From Candidatus Brachythrix odensensis (GTDB lineage: Bacteria; Chloroflexota; Anaerolineae; J036; Brachytrichaceae), in assembly GCA_016714465.1 (NCBI GenBank), contig JADKDT010000003.1:310001-374000 (forward strand): 64,000 bases of DNA, in the 5' to 3' direction. Every line of letters begins with the position of its first letter. The first letter of the stretch is position 1. Shown one piece after another: positions 1 through 9,986 of the stretch. Below the pieces are notes generated by a model. That model had not been told where the DNA came from and ran no database searches. It saw only the letters and a list, made by a program, of their open reading frames with translations. Made by a program: the position numbers and the translations under genes.

Positions 1-14
1 ATGCCGTCTGAGTC

Positions 15-816
15 ATGCCTGCTGTGCCGTGCTACGATTCCAGCATGCCAAGGCGGTATGTACCCGCGTATTTTCCGAACAAGGATGATGCGCTGGCCTT
101 TGTAAACGGTTACGATTACTGGTACCAAAGAATATTCCTCGGCCACGATGTCTATACCCGACCAATTGGACCGGCCCTGCATGAGCGGGTTTGGGATCGC
201 TTGAAGGCCTGTTTTCCGGCCGATCTGCATGGGGCATCGGCTCTGGATGTTGGAACGAACGCTGGCTTTTTCCCAATTCAACTGAAGAATCTGGGGGCGG
301 GAAAGATCGTGGGACTGGAGTTCGAGGACCGGTATCTTTCGCAATCGAGCAAAATCAAGGAAATCTACCGTCTGGATGATTTCGAGATCTTGAACATGGA
401 TGCTCATCGCCTTGTTGAATTGGGGAGCGAGTTTGACATTACGGTGTTTACCGGGATCTTCTATCACCTCAAGAATCCACTTCAGGTCATTGAGGATATT
501 GGCCGGCTTACTCGCGATGCTATTCTGATCGAGGGTGAAGTAATACCCGAAAGCATCCTGAATGGCGTCCGGGTTCGGATGGGCTTTCCGCCGAAACTCA
601 TGTATCAACGATCTGGATTGATGAAATTTGTGGGTGGAGGCAGGCTGAACAATGATGGGTCCAACTGGTGGGTGATGGATCGGGAATGCCTCGAACAGAT
701 GTTGAGAGTCGCGGGGTTCCGATTCTTCTCCCGACCGGTGTTTGAGTCAAGCCAGGCTTGTCATGGTCGCCACCAAGAACAAGGCCTCAATCCTGGACAT
801 TGAGAAGTTGCGGTAG
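15..816 (+). CDS. SAM-dependent methyltransferase, frameshifted near its 3' end
   Basis: Class I SAM-dependent methyltransferase, probably acting on a glycan or related substrate. Motif I reads ALDVGTNAGFF at about residues 76-86, followed by an acidic residue in VGLEFEDR and by TGIFYHLKNP, the pattern of CmoB/DUF1698-like enzymes. The uninterrupted frame ends at 803 with an unconvincing tail. Shifting +1 near 730-742 gives SQARLVMVATK and a stop at 814-816, which is the C-terminus expected for this fold, so I give the corrected end. Start is ambiguous between ATG 15 and ATG 45, and neither has a clear ribosome site. It is followed by two glycosyltransferases, which suggests a surface-glycan cluster continuing upstream of the window. 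The exact substrate cannot be told. Confidence 0.75.
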
Positions 817-871
817 CGCCCGGCAAGTTCTGGCGCGATCCGCGGGGCTCGCCGCGTTAAAATTGGCGTTT

Positions 872-2620
872 ATGCGCGCAACCGTCATTATTCCGATTTG
901 GCGCGGCACGCCGGTCATTGCCCAATGTCTGGATGCTGTCTATCGGCATTCGGGCTCCGCCCTGCATGAGGTGATCTGCGTCGATAACGCTTCGCCCGAT
1001 GGCGCGGGTGATCTGGTTGCGTCTCGGTATCCGGCTGTCCGCTTGCTGCGCCAACCGGTCAATCTGGGTTTCGCAGGGGGTGTGAATGTCGGTATTGCCA
1101 ACGCCACCGGCGACCTGCTCGTTCTACTCAATCAGGATTGCCTGCCGGGGGCCGGCTGGTTGGACGCTCTACGCGCTGGGTTGGAGGAGCGCCCCGGCGC
1201 CGGGATTGCTGGCGCGCTGCTCTACGACGCAACGGGACAACTCAACCATGTCGGCGCCTTCGTCCGCCGGCCGGATGCCATCGGCGCGCACATCACGGCG
1301 CCTCCCGGGCCGGGTCCATTTCCCGCAGACTATGTGACGGGTGCGCTGTTTGCAATCCTAAGAACCACCCAGTCCCGCGTTGGGGACTTCGATGAGGGCT
1401 TCTATCCGGGTTACTACGAAGAAAGCGACTACTGCTATCGCGCCCGCCGTTTGGGCATCGAGACAATTCTCGTCCCTGGCGCGACCGCTACCCATTTGTT
1501 GAGCGGGGCAGAGTGGCAGCGCGATCCGCTTCGTCATACAGCCGATCAGCACCGCAGTCGATATCGTTTTGTCAGCAAGCATTTTCATGCGCGCGATCTG
1601 GCGGAATTCTTTCAGGCCGAGCTGGACAGCCTGACGCGGGAATCGTATTTCGATCAGTGCGCCGGGCGCGCCCTTGGCGCGCGGGAGACACTCCGCCAGA
1701 TGTCCGATCTGGTCGCTCGAATGAGCCTGGAGCAGGGAGGGACGGTCGCCCCCGAACGCGTCACCCAGTTGCGGGTGGGCTTCGCCAACGTGCTTCGCGC
1801 GTCGCTTGATCGAACCCTCCGGCTTTCAGAAAGATCAGGCGTCGCGATGCCGGCAATTCCGTTGCCAGACATCGCTGTCGCGCCCGCCGCGGATACCTCG
1901 GATCCGCCAATCCCGCCGTCAGCGCCGGAACCGCTGGAACTGCCGGATGAAACGACGCGCACACCCGCTGCGCCCGAACCTGAATCTTCCGATGCCGTGG
2001 CGGCCCTGCGCGAAATGTTGATCAGCCTGGAGCTCGCCGCGCGCGGAGGGGAGGAATTTGCGGGCGCAGCCGCCACCCGGCATTTTGAAGCATTAACCTG
2101 GCTGCGGGACGGTCGTTCGGCAACCGCATCGTCCGATTCGTGGTGGCGGCGTTTGATCCGGCGTTGGCTGATTCGCCCCTGGCACGCGATGTCCGGCCGA
2201 GAGGGGCGGGTCTTGGCGGCCGCTCTGCTGGAGATTCAGGCGGTGGCGGCAGGCCAGGCTGCACTGCAGTCCAGGCTGGTTCGCCGGGCTATTGCCTATT
2301 CCGAAGTGGCGCAAGCGGATGCGCAGACGCAGAAAACGGCGCAGACAATGGCCCAAGCCGACCGAGCCGCGTCGCAGCGGCGCGCGGCAGCACGCATTGA
2401 AAATGACATGCGCGCGCTGCGCGATGATCTGGCCCGGCTGGCGGCTGACGCGCGCGCGCGGCATGCCAGCGCCGAGGCCATCGACGCTCGATTGGCTGAG
2501 GCAATCTCGTCGGAGGCCGCCGTTGTGCGCGGCGCCCTGTCCGACCTCTCCAGAGAGGCGCGGCTTTCGGCCGATCACCTGCGCGCGCTCGAGCTGATGG
2601 CTTTGTATGACTACCATTGA
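872..2620 (+). CDS. Family 2 glycosyltransferase with C-terminal coiled coil
   Basis: Inverting GT-A glycosyltransferase of family GT2, transferring a sugar from a nucleotide donor to a glycan. Residues 1-230 carry the fold: MRATVIIPIWRG at the start, CVDNASPDGAGD, LLVLLNQDCLPG as the DxD-like region, and FYPGYYEESDYCYRARRLG as the acceptor/ED region typical of rhamnosyltransferase-like members. ATG 872 is chosen because the family begins directly with the first beta strand; the open frame extends upstream to 758 with no family similarity. The roughly 340-residue C-terminal part is not catalytic: Pro-rich, then Ala/Arg-rich heptads (about 450-575) suggesting a coiled coil. It overlaps the next gene by 14 bases. 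Confidence 0.8.
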   Translation: MRATVIIPIWRGTPVIAQCLDAVYRHSGSALHEVICVDNASPDGAGDLVASRYPAVRLLRQPVNLGFAGGVNVGIANATGDLLVLLNQDCLPGAGWLDALRAGLEERPGAGIAGALLYDATGQLNHVGAFVRRPDAIGAHITAPPGPGPFPADYVTGALFAILRTTQSRVGDFDEGFYPGYYEESDYCYRARRLGIETILVPGATATHLLSGAEWQRDPLRHTADQHRSRYRFVSKHFHARDLAEFFQAELDSLTRESYFDQCAGRALGARETLRQMSDLVARMSLEQGGTVAPERVTQLRVGFANVLRASLDRTLRLSERSGVAMPAIPLPDIAVAPAADTSDPPIPPSAPEPLELPDETTRTPAAPEPESSDAVAALREMLISLELAARGGEEFAGAAATRHFEALTWLRDGRSATASSDSWWRRLIRRWLIRPWHAMSGREGRVLAAALLEIQAVAAGQAALQSRLVRRAIAYSEVAQADAQTQKTAQTMAQADRAASQRRAAARIENDMRALRDDLARLAADARARHASAEAIDARLAEAISSEAAVVRGALSDLSREARLSADHLRALELMALYDYH

Positions 2621-4946
2621 TGCCGTCGGCAGTCCCGGGGAGCCAGGTGGACCGTTGGCGTTTTCCGTTATCGTCAACACCACGGACCGCGCCGGCCCTC
2701 TGCGCGCGCTGCTTCGCGGACTTGAGGGGCAGAGCTATCCCCACTTTGAGCTCATCGTCGTGGTGGGACCCACTCGCGACAACACGTTGGAGGTGCTGGC
2801 CGAGTACGCCGGCCGTCTCCGCGTTCTGCGTTGCCCGGCGGCGAATCTTGGCCTGTCGCGCAATATCGGGCTGTTGGCTGCGCGCGGCGACATTGTCGCC
2901 TATGTTGACGACGATGCCGTTCCGTCACGCCGCTGGCTGGAACAACTGGCCGGCCTTTTTCTCGACCGGCGTCTTGATGCGACAGGGGGCAGGGTCTATG
3001 CGGTTGACCCTTTGCGCGCAATCACCCAGCATCTGATTGGGGTGGCTTCATCCCTGGCCGAGCAACACGATGTGCGGGAATCTCCGCTCGAGTGGATGAT
3101 TCCCTCAACCGAGGCGCGGTTATGGGTCGGCCGGATGATGGGCACGAACATGGCTTTTCGGCGCCGAGCCCTGCTTGAAGTCGGGGGGTTCGACCCGCTG
3201 TTTCAGTGGGTGTACGACGACACCGACATCGCTGTTCGTCTGGCAAATGCCGGAAAAGTCGTCCAGCCCGTGAAGGAATGCGTGGTCTATCACATTCCGG
3301 CGTCAAATCGAAACCGGATCGCCCATACGTACAACGTAAAATGGTGGATACATGCCCGATCCGTCGTGTACTATGCGATCCGAAATGGACGCGCCAGCGG
3401 CGATACGGGCGGAGCCATCCTGCGCCGGTGTCTGCGCTATGTCCACGGCCAATGGCTTTGGGCGGGGCAGTTGCGCCGAGGCAAACAGCTGGATGCCGCG
3501 CAGGCGGCGCGGATGCGGGTGATGGTGCCCTGGTACGGCCTGCGCGGCGCCGTGCGCGCGTTGTTGCGCCCGCGCAGCCTGATCGAACCAGGAGAAGCCA
3601 GGCGCGCCGCTGACATGAGCACATTCCCTATTCATCCCTTCCAGAACACTGATTCGCCCCGCCAGCCGAGCGTGGATCCGGTCCAGGGCCACAGACCTGA
3701 GATCCTGATGTCTGAGCCGCCTGTGCGCGTGGCGCTGTTGACAACCCACTACCCGCCTGAGCAGACTGAAGGTATCGGGCGGAAGAACAACCTGTTGGCG
3801 CGCGGGCTTTTTGCGCTCGGCCACGGCGTGCATGTGATCGCGCGGGGTGAGACAGACAAGCTGTCGTTCTATGATGGCGCGTACACCCATCGCCTGGCGA
3901 TGCGGCTGGACCGCTATGACTCGTATCGCCGGCTGCCGCGCTTGCACTATGCCTTGAACCATAGCCACCGCGTGTTCGAAACACTGCGTCGGATAAAGCT
4001 CAACGACGGTGTGCAGGTCGTCGATTCTCCGGTTTGGCAGGTCGATGGTCTGGTCACGGCTGTAAGCGGCCTGTTGCCCGTGATTGCGCACCTCCAGACG
4101 GCCACGCGCCAGATTGCCGACTTGCAACGCGATGTGGACGAGGACGCGCGCCTGATGGGCGAGCTCGAGCAGGCTCTGATCGAGCGGGCCAGCTTCCTGG
4201 TCCCAAACACGCTGGCAACCGTTGAGACCGCTCAACGGGTGTACGGCCTTCAACCGGATCATCCCAATCTGCGGGTCGTGCCGCATGGGATCGAGCCGGT
4301 TCCTGACAGCGCAACTCGTCCATACCCACTAGATCGCGCCGCGGATGCGCCGGTAACGATTTTGTACGTCGGCCGGCTCGAAAAAAGAAAAGGAATCGCC
4401 GATCTGTTCGCCGCGATTCCGAAGGTGATCGCCGCCGCGCCCCAGGCGCGTTTTGTCATCGCCGGCGCCGACAACAGCCTGAACGATGGGTTTCTTGCGC
4501 GCACCAGCCGAACGTATCCGGACTGGTTCGCCGAGCGCCATCCCGGGCTTCTTGACCGTGTTGCGTTCAAGGGCCAGGTCAGCGATGCCGAGCTCGCGAT
4601 GCTCTATCAGTCGTGCGACCTGTTCGTCGCGCCGTCGTTGTATGAATCCTTTGGGCTGATCTATCTCGAGGCAATGAACTTCGCGAAGCCGGTGATTGGA
4701 TGCCGCGCCGGCGGCATCCCTGAGGTTATCGATGACGGGATCAGCGGCAGCCTGGTCGATCCTGCTTCGCCGGGTCAGTTGGTACAGGCTATCTTGTCGC
4801 TGCTGCGTACGCCGGCCAGGCTTCGCGAATTCGGTCTGGCTGGACGTGCCCGGCTGCTCGAACGTTTCACCCATATCCAAATGGCGCGCGCGATGGTCGA
4901 GGTATACCGGCGCGTGATTTCCCAATCTTCCGCCAGCGGCGCATGA
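2607..4946 (+). CDS. Bifunctional GT2-GT4 glycosyltransferase fusion
   Basis: 779 residues carrying two glycosyltransferases in one frame. Residues about 15-330 are GT2: VDDDAVPSRRWLEQL and WVYDDTDIAVRLANAG. Residues about 368-775 are GT4 (GT-B fold, retaining): TTHYPPEQTEGIGRKN at the N-terminal loop, YVGRLEKRKGIADLF, and ESFGLIYLEAMNFAKPVIG, the E-x7-E donor-binding motif. An in-frame ATG at 3708 sits at the junction without a clear ribosome site, so a natural fusion is more likely than two separate genes. The start overlaps the upstream GT2 gene, implying translational coupling. The enzyme probably adds two successive sugars to a surface polysaccharide or glycolipid. Confidence 0.8.
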   Translation: MTTIDAVGSPGEPGGPLAFSVIVNTTDRAGPLRALLRGLEGQSYPHFELIVVVGPTRDNTLEVLAEYAGRLRVLRCPAANLGLSRNIGLLAARGDIVAYVDDDAVPSRRWLEQLAGLFLDRRLDATGGRVYAVDPLRAITQHLIGVASSLAEQHDVRESPLEWMIPSTEARLWVGRMMGTNMAFRRRALLEVGGFDPLFQWVYDDTDIAVRLANAGKVVQPVKECVVYHIPASNRNRIAHTYNVKWWIHARSVVYYAIRNGRASGDTGGAILRRCLRYVHGQWLWAGQLRRGKQLDAAQAARMRVMVPWYGLRGAVRALLRPRSLIEPGEARRAADMSTFPIHPFQNTDSPRQPSVDPVQGHRPEILMSEPPVRVALLTTHYPPEQTEGIGRKNNLLARGLFALGHGVHVIARGETDKLSFYDGAYTHRLAMRLDRYDSYRRLPRLHYALNHSHRVFETLRRIKLNDGVQVVDSPVWQVDGLVTAVSGLLPVIAHLQTATRQIADLQRDVDEDARLMGELEQALIERASFLVPNTLATVETAQRVYGLQPDHPNLRVVPHGIEPVPDSATRPYPLDRAADAPVTILYVGRLEKRKGIADLFAAIPKVIAAAPQARFVIAGADNSLNDGFLARTSRTYPDWFAERHPGLLDRVAFKGQVSDAELAMLYQSCDLFVAPSLYESFGLIYLEAMNFAKPVIGCRAGGIPEVIDDGISGSLVDPASPGQLVQAILSLLRTPARLREFGLAGRARLLERFTHIQMARAMVEVYRRVISQSSASGA

Positions 4947-4965
4947 TGGCCGCGGCGCTCAAAAC

Positions 4966-5493
4966 ATGACCCGACTCCTATCCGCCACCGACGTGCTCGA
5001 CGATATCGAGTTTGAGTTGCTGCAGGGCAGCGTCTCGCGCGATGATCTTGGCGCCGGGATTCAGGTCGCGCGCCAGTTTCACAACAAGCTGCGCGGCGAA
5101 CTGCTCGATCCTCGCCAGAAATCCGCCAGCTTGCGTGATGTAATCAGTCGACAGGCCCAACTCAACGATATGCTGCTGTTGCTGCTGCAGCAGACGGCGG
5201 CTGAGCTCGCGGCCACCCAGCTACAGCTTCTGGCGCTTGGCAAAGCGAGCGTGGGCTCGCTTGACGCGTTACAGGCGGCCCAGCCCGCGGTCTCAGCGCC
5301 TGCGACGTCCTTGACGGATGACATGAAGCGGGCGCTTGACCATCCCATCGTGTATGTCGAACTTGATGCGCGACCGTCACGGATCCCGCTGATAGGTCCG
5401 TTGATCACGCGCCTTCGGATCGCCCTGCATCGCATAGCGTTGCACTATGTGCGCCTGTGCGCCGGTAAGCAGAATCCGTTGAACGCTGTATAG
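4966..5493 (+). CDS. Hypothetical protein at the end of the glycosyltransferase operon
   Basis: 175 residues, not recognised. It starts 19 bases after the GT2-GT4 gene. Residues 1-105 are predicted mostly helical with a Leu/Gln-rich stretch (MLLLLLQQTAAELAATQLQ) that could form a coiled coil. The C-terminal 50 residues are basic with HRIALHYVRL, an amphipathic helix that might touch membrane. No signal peptide or catalytic motif is visible. The upstream GT2 also ends in a coiled coil, so a scaffolding role in glycan assembly is possible but unproven. Confidence 0.55.
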   Translation: MTRLLSATDVLDDIEFELLQGSVSRDDLGAGIQVARQFHNKLRGELLDPRQKSASLRDVISRQAQLNDMLLLLLQQTAAELAATQLQLLALGKASVGSLDALQAAQPAVSAPATSLTDDMKRALDHPIVYVELDARPSRIPLIGPLITRLRIALHRIALHYVRLCAGKQNPLNAV

Positions 5494-5658
5494 CCAGGCT
5501 CTTCGGCGCATGCCCGAATCGGGCGAATAGCGGACTTCTTCTTCCACATGGCCGAGATCCGCTCCGCCGCCCGGCCTTCAGATCTCGCCTTTCTGCGCGC
5601 GAAAACGGGCGGCGCTCAGGCTGTGACACGATAATCACCGCGTGTGCTGGTGGCTTGA

Positions 5659-7496
5659 GTGACCCCGAAATGGATATTGGCCCTGGTGATGCTCGCCGCA
5701 TGCATATCGGCGCGGGGCGCGGCCGCGGCGCCGGCCGCCACAATCTGGCACGCCGCGCCAACTGGCGTGGACAACGTCTCTTGCGGCTCGGAAGCGCTGC
5801 CATGCCGAAGCATTCAGTATCCGGTGAATCGCGCTGCAAACGGCGACACGATCCTGGTGGCGAGCGGGACCTATGTGTTCAACGCCGCGGCGGATCCATG
5901 CATCGGCTACGGATTTGGCACCACCGGGATCGTGTGTGTCGTCCACAAAAGTCTCTCGATATATGGCGGCTATACCAGCACGAATTGGATCACTGCGGAT
6001 CCGGCGCGAAATCTGACCGTCCTGGATGGCCAGACGACCCAGCGCGGTGTGTTCGTCGCCAGCACGGGCCCGCTCACGAGATTCACCCTGCAGGGTTTCA
6101 CAATCATGCGCGGCAAGGCGAAAGGCAACTCTGCTCGCACGGGATTCGACAAATACTACGCATACGGCGGCGGACTCGTGTCGGAGTTCGCCCATATTGT
6201 CCTGAAAGACATCGTATTCTTCAGCAATGAGTCCATTGGCGAGAACACGGGATCTGGAAGCGGATACGTCTACGGCGGCGCGGGCAGCGGAGGCGGCGCG
6301 GCCGTGCGCTGGGGCAGCGCTTCACTCGACAGTATTCAGTTCATCAGCAATACGGCGCAGGGGGGCCAGGGCTCTGTCCGGGGCGGGTATTCACTCGGCG
6401 GCGGTTTGTACAGTTTCCGCACGATCATGACGGGTACGTATCTCCACTTCAATGGCAATGTGTCGCGCGCCGGCAACTCGGCCGGTGACGGGGCTGATGG
6501 TGGCGGCGAACGAAGTGATGGGTTGGGTGGCGCTGGATCGTTTGGGGGCGAGGGGAACCGGGTCTTGTTGAACAACGTCTCGGCTGTTAACAATCTGGCG
6601 CAGGGCGGTGATGCGGCCAACCGATCGGGCGGCGCCTTTGGCGGCGCGTTCAGGGTTGAACTGGGCACGTTCACCCTGCGCGATTCGATCGTGCGTGACA
6701 ACACGGCCCGCGGAGGCGCCGCGATCAATGGGTGGCTGGGCAACGGCGGCGGCGTGGAGGCAATTGAAGCCGAAGTCCATCTCGACCGTGTTTCCATCGT
6801 CCACAACCGGGCGATCGGGGGGACAGGTTCCAGCGGCACGCGTGGCGCCGCGGGCGGGGGTGGGATCAACTCCACCGCAATCGGGGGGAGTTTCACGCCC
6901 GTGCTGATGATCACAAACAGCGTCGTTGCTGACAACGGGGTCGAAGAGGGGCCTGGGGCTATCCCGGCTGGAGGCGGCGCGGGCGGGGTGTGGATCCAGG
7001 CAACCCGGGCGGAGCTCAATCACGTCACGATTGCGCGCAACACGGTCAGTGAAGACATGGACGGGCAAGCCGTGCTGCTCATCGAGGTAGGCAGCAAGGG
7101 CGCCCATGCCAGAATTGCCAACAGCATCATCGCCAATCACACCAATGCCTGGCCGGCCGCCACAAATGCCGCGGTGCATGTCAAACCCCTGAACACGCTG
7201 ACGTTTACCCAGAATCTCCTGTTCGGCAACACGAAGGACACCAACTCAAACGGATCTCCGGCTCCGGCTGGAAGCTTCATATTTCTTGGCACAACCTTCT
7301 CGGGAAACCCATCTTTCGTCGCGCCAGGCGGGCCTGGCTACAACTACGGCCTTGGCTCGTCGTCCGGCGCGATCGATCATGCCCTGGCGAGTGGCTTGGC
7401 GGTGGATCGATCGGGATTCTCGCGGCCGCGCGGGCCGCCGCTGATCTTGGCGCGCATGAGTATTCCTCCACAGCGGGCCGGGCCTTTTGGCGCTGA
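5659..7496 (+). CDS. Secreted right-handed beta-helix protein, frameshifted at the C-terminus
   Basis: Exported protein of about 612 residues starting at GTG 5659 with a signal peptide (WILALVMLAACISARGAAA). It begins like parallel beta-helix surface proteins: WHAAPTGVDNVSCGSEALPC, then ANGDTILVASGTYVFN, then Gly-rich coils such as GGGLVSEFAHIVLKDIVF and GGGVEAIEAEVHLDRVSIVHN repeated across the body. The uninterrupted frame runs to 7587 with an Arg-rich tail that fits nothing. Shifting frame within 7421-7440 (GC-rich run) gives ADLGAHEYSS, the standard terminal strand of this family, and a stop at 7494-7496, so that end is given. Likely a cell-surface adhesin or polysaccharide-binding protein; no enzyme motif is visible. 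Confidence 0.75.
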
Positions 7497-7531
7497 TGCT
7501 CAAGTGAGCGAACGCTTCGACGGGTTCCGCC

Positions 7532-8709
7532 TCAAGTCCGCCCGGCGCGCACGATGCCGTCCCACAGTGCGCGCGTCCGGCGCATGAAGGCGCGTGTCTC
7601 GAAGTCGCGGCTGCGGGTGATGGCGGCAGCCGACATCGCTGCTTGCCGATCCGGGCGCCGGATGAGCTCAAGGGTGTTCTCGATCAACGCGTCGCGCGTG
7701 CGCCATACCAGCCCGTCCTTGCCAGGGAGGATGATCTCGGCCGGCCCACCTTCGGCGAAGACCACCGGCACCGCGCCTGCCGACATGGCTTCGACAATCG
7801 ACATGCCAAAGTGCTCTGCCTGGTCCGGTGAGCGCCGCAAATCCGCTCCATAGCCAGTGGCGTGCCAGTAGATCCGCGCCCGCCCGAAGAGTGTCCCCCA
7901 AGTGCCGCGTGGTCAATGGCCTGGTGAATGCGCACGGGCAGGCCGGAGGCGAGGTCGCGGATCCGATCCGCATAGGCCTGGTGATCGACTCCCGGCGTAA
8001 TGCTTCCGGCGAGGTGAAGCTCCCAGTGTTCACTGACAGGCAGGCGCGCCAGAAGCTCGCGAAAGGCATCGATCATGACGTCATGCTTCTTGTTGTGCCC
8101 GCCCACAAAAAAGCGCCCGACGTGCAGAATGAGGTTCTCTTTTGGAAGGGGCTGGAGCAGCTCGATCGGCGGATGGAGCACCTGGCTGTTCCGATGCCAG
8201 TAGTGCCGCACCCAACGCTGGGTGTACGAGGAGTTGGCGAGGATTGCGTCGTAGGCGGCCAGAGCTTGAATCTCGGACTGGGTTGGCAGCGTGCGCAAGC
8301 GCTCGCGCAGGCGCGCCGACAGAAGCCCGCCAAGGCCGGCAGCCCGGATCAACGCGCCGGCCGCCCAACGCGTCCGTCCGGATAGGGATAGATCTACCCC
8401 GGTGGGGAAGAACGACAGAAACGCCGAGTGGCTCGCGCGGGGCCGGATGAAACGGCCTTGCGCGGCATTGATGAAGCCATCCATGCCAGCCGTCATCTTG
8501 CTGACCGCGGCGTCATCAGCCGGCACCTCGCGCATTCTCAGGCCCTCAACGGACACATTCCAGCGTTCTCGAAACAGCGCGGAGTCGACCGGGCGCTCGT
8601 GCCAGAATTCGACGTCGTGCGATTCGGCGAGGGCCAGGGCGGCCATCAGAGCGTGGCGGCCACCCCCGCCCAGATTCGCCAGCCTGCTTTCATAGACGGC
8701 GATTTTCAC
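7532..8709 (-). CDS. Family 4 glycosyltransferase, frameshifted
   Basis: GT-B glycosyltransferase in two frames. The N-terminal two thirds (MKIAVYESRLANLGGGGRHA, LANSSYTQRWVRHYW, ILHVGRFFVGGHNKKHDVMIDAF) reads from 8709 downward. The donor-binding end (YWHATGYGADLRRSPDQAEHF, then MSIVEAMSAGAVPVVFAEGG) is in another frame and stops at 7532. Adding one base to the C run at 7895-7899 on the + strand joins them as HAALGGTLFGRARIYWHATG, a normal GT4 sequence. The ATG overlaps the stop of the upstream acyltransferase gene (ATGA), so the two are coupled. Nucleotide-sugar and acceptor are unknown; the partner suggests glycolipid synthesis. Confidence 0.8.
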
Positions 8710-9320
8710 GCATACACCCCCCGGTATTCCTCCGGCAGCAGCGCTGCAATCGCCCGCATGAGCTGCTCGGTGGCGGCTTCGGCGCTCAGGTCGGGAGCAA
8801 AGGAGATGGCCGGGCCCACCCGCGCGTGCACTTGTGCCCGGCGCAGCCGGCGCAGCTCGCGGTTGATCTTCTCCACCCCCCAGATCGCCACCGGCACGAC
8901 CGGCGTGTTGGCCCGCAGGGCCAGCCAGGCCACTCCCGAGCGCGCCCGGATCAGCGCGCCGGTCCGGCTGCGGGTGCCCTCGGGCGACATCCCGATCGTC
9001 CCGCCGGCCTTGAGCAGGGCCAGGGCGGCCTTGAGCGCTGCCCGGTCTGCGTCGCCCTGGCGCAGATAGATGGCGTCCATGGCGTCAAAGATCAAACGCA
9101 AAGGCGCAACCTTCTGCCACTTGGCCGCCGCCAGCACGGTCAATTTGGGCCGGGGCGGGGTGATCGACAGGATGAAGGGCGGGTCCCATGCGCTCAAATG
9201 GTTCGAGGCCAGAATGTAGCCGCCGGGGCGCGCAAGATGCTCGGCGCCCTCGACCGTGACTCGGGCGACCGCGCCCATCAGGACCCGTGTGCCGAAGCGA
9301 ATGAGATCGTAGACGGCCAT
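8706..9320 (-). CDS. 1-acyl-sn-glycerol-3-phosphate acyltransferase family protein
   Basis: PlsC-type acyltransferase of 204 residues that would acylate lysophosphatidate or a related lipid at the membrane. The catalytic NHxxxxD box is present as NHLSAWD (about residues 40-46) and the phosphate-binding block as GMSPEGTRSRTG (about 110-121). Length is normal for the short form of the family. It lies 3 bases after the coiled-coil gene and overlaps the downstream GT4 start by 4 bases, making a three-gene minus-strand operon for membrane lipid or glycolipid work. Confidence 0.85.
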   Translation of the reverse strand: MAVYDLIRFGTRVLMGAVARVTVEGAEHLARPGGYILASNHLSAWDPPFILSITPPRPKLTVLAAAKWQKVAPLRLIFDAMDAIYLRQGDADRAALKAALALLKAGGTIGMSPEGTRSRTGALIRARSGVAWLALRANTPVVPVAIWGVEKINRELRRLRRAQVHARVGPAISFAPDLSAEAATEQLMRAIAALLPEEYRGVYA

Positions 9321-9323
9321 GGG

Positions 9324-9884
9324 TCAGCCCGGCCCGCGCAGGCGGTCCATCCGCGCCCGCAGGCTGGCCTCGTCTTCGATCGGCGGGGCGGGCGGCGCGT
9401 CAGCCAGGCCAGGGTTGGGTGATGAGAGGGGCCCTGAGCTGGTTGAAGGGCCCGCTTTGGCAGCACCCGGCTGTGCGCCAGTCCCCGAGGCTGGCGCGGC
9501 CGCAGCTCGATCGAGCGCTTCGCGGGTTTTCGCGGCCCCGCGCGCGACAGCTTCCATCTGGGCCTTGATCTCCTGCTCGGTCCGGACCAGGGTCTCGAGC
9601 ATGCTGGCATTGCTGGCCAGCGCGTCGCGGGTCTGGTTGGCCTGGCGCAGGCGCTCGCGGGCGGCCGCGTCATTGCCGGCTTTGACCGCCTGATCAGCCT
9701 GCGTGTCGAGGCGGGCCAGTTCTTCCGTGAGCCGGGCCCGGGCTTCGGCCAGCTCCTTGCGGCGCAGGGCAAGCTCGCGTTGCCGCTCGAGCAAGGACTC
9801 GTCGCGCGAGCGCGGGGCCATGGGGCGGGCCGGCCCGCTCAGCGCGGCGCGCACGGCCAGGGCGGCTTTTTGGAGGATGTTCAT
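9324..9884 (-). CDS. Coiled-coil protein, PspA-like in composition
   Basis: 186 residues starting MNILQKAALAVRAALSG, an amphipathic N-terminal helix, followed by about 100 residues of charged heptads (ERQRELALRRKELAEARARL, QIKAQMEAVARG) and then a Pro/Ala/Ser-rich tail. The layout resembles a short PspA/IM30-type membrane-associated coiled coil, but the family's length (about 220) and full pattern are not met, so this is only a likeness. ATG 9884 is preferred; the frame stays open upstream but runs through a perfect hairpin. It heads the operon with plsC-like and GT4 genes and is transcribed divergently from tgt. Confidence 0.6.
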   Translation of the reverse strand: MNILQKAALAVRAALSGPARPMAPRSRDESLLERQRELALRRKELAEARARLTEELARLDTQADQAVKAGNDAAARERLRQANQTRDALASNASMLETLVRTEQEIKAQMEAVARGAAKTREALDRAAAAPASGTGAQPGAAKAGPSTSSGPLSSPNPGLADAPPAPPIEDEASLRARMDRLRGPG

Positions 9885-9909
9885 CGGTATGGAACCCCGA
9901 AGCGATGTC

Positions 9910-9954
9910 TTCGGCGGCGAAGCCCCCTGCGAAGCAGGGGGCTTCGCCGCCGAA
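9910..9954. repeat. 21-bp perfect hairpin with a 3-base loop
   Basis: Arms 9910-9930 and 9934-9954 are exact reverse complements, with GAA as loop; gatgtc/gacatc at 9904-9909 and 9957-9962 lengthen it after a short interruption. It sits between two divergent gene starts (9884 minus, 9987 plus), so by position it is not a terminator. The architecture matches other long hairpins in the window. Confidence 0.85.
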
Positions 9955-9986
9955 ATGACATCCCATCGGGGGACTTGGGAGCCACT

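Noticed and set aside
5494..5658. Possible RNA gene or promoter between the unknown gene and the beta-helix gene
   Set aside because: 165 bases with no convincing promoter, hairpin or reading frame beyond short ones.
8706..9884. Prophage origin for the window's tail genes
   Set aside because: No capsid, portal, terminase, integrase or lysis genes; gene order fits an eCIS rather than a phage.
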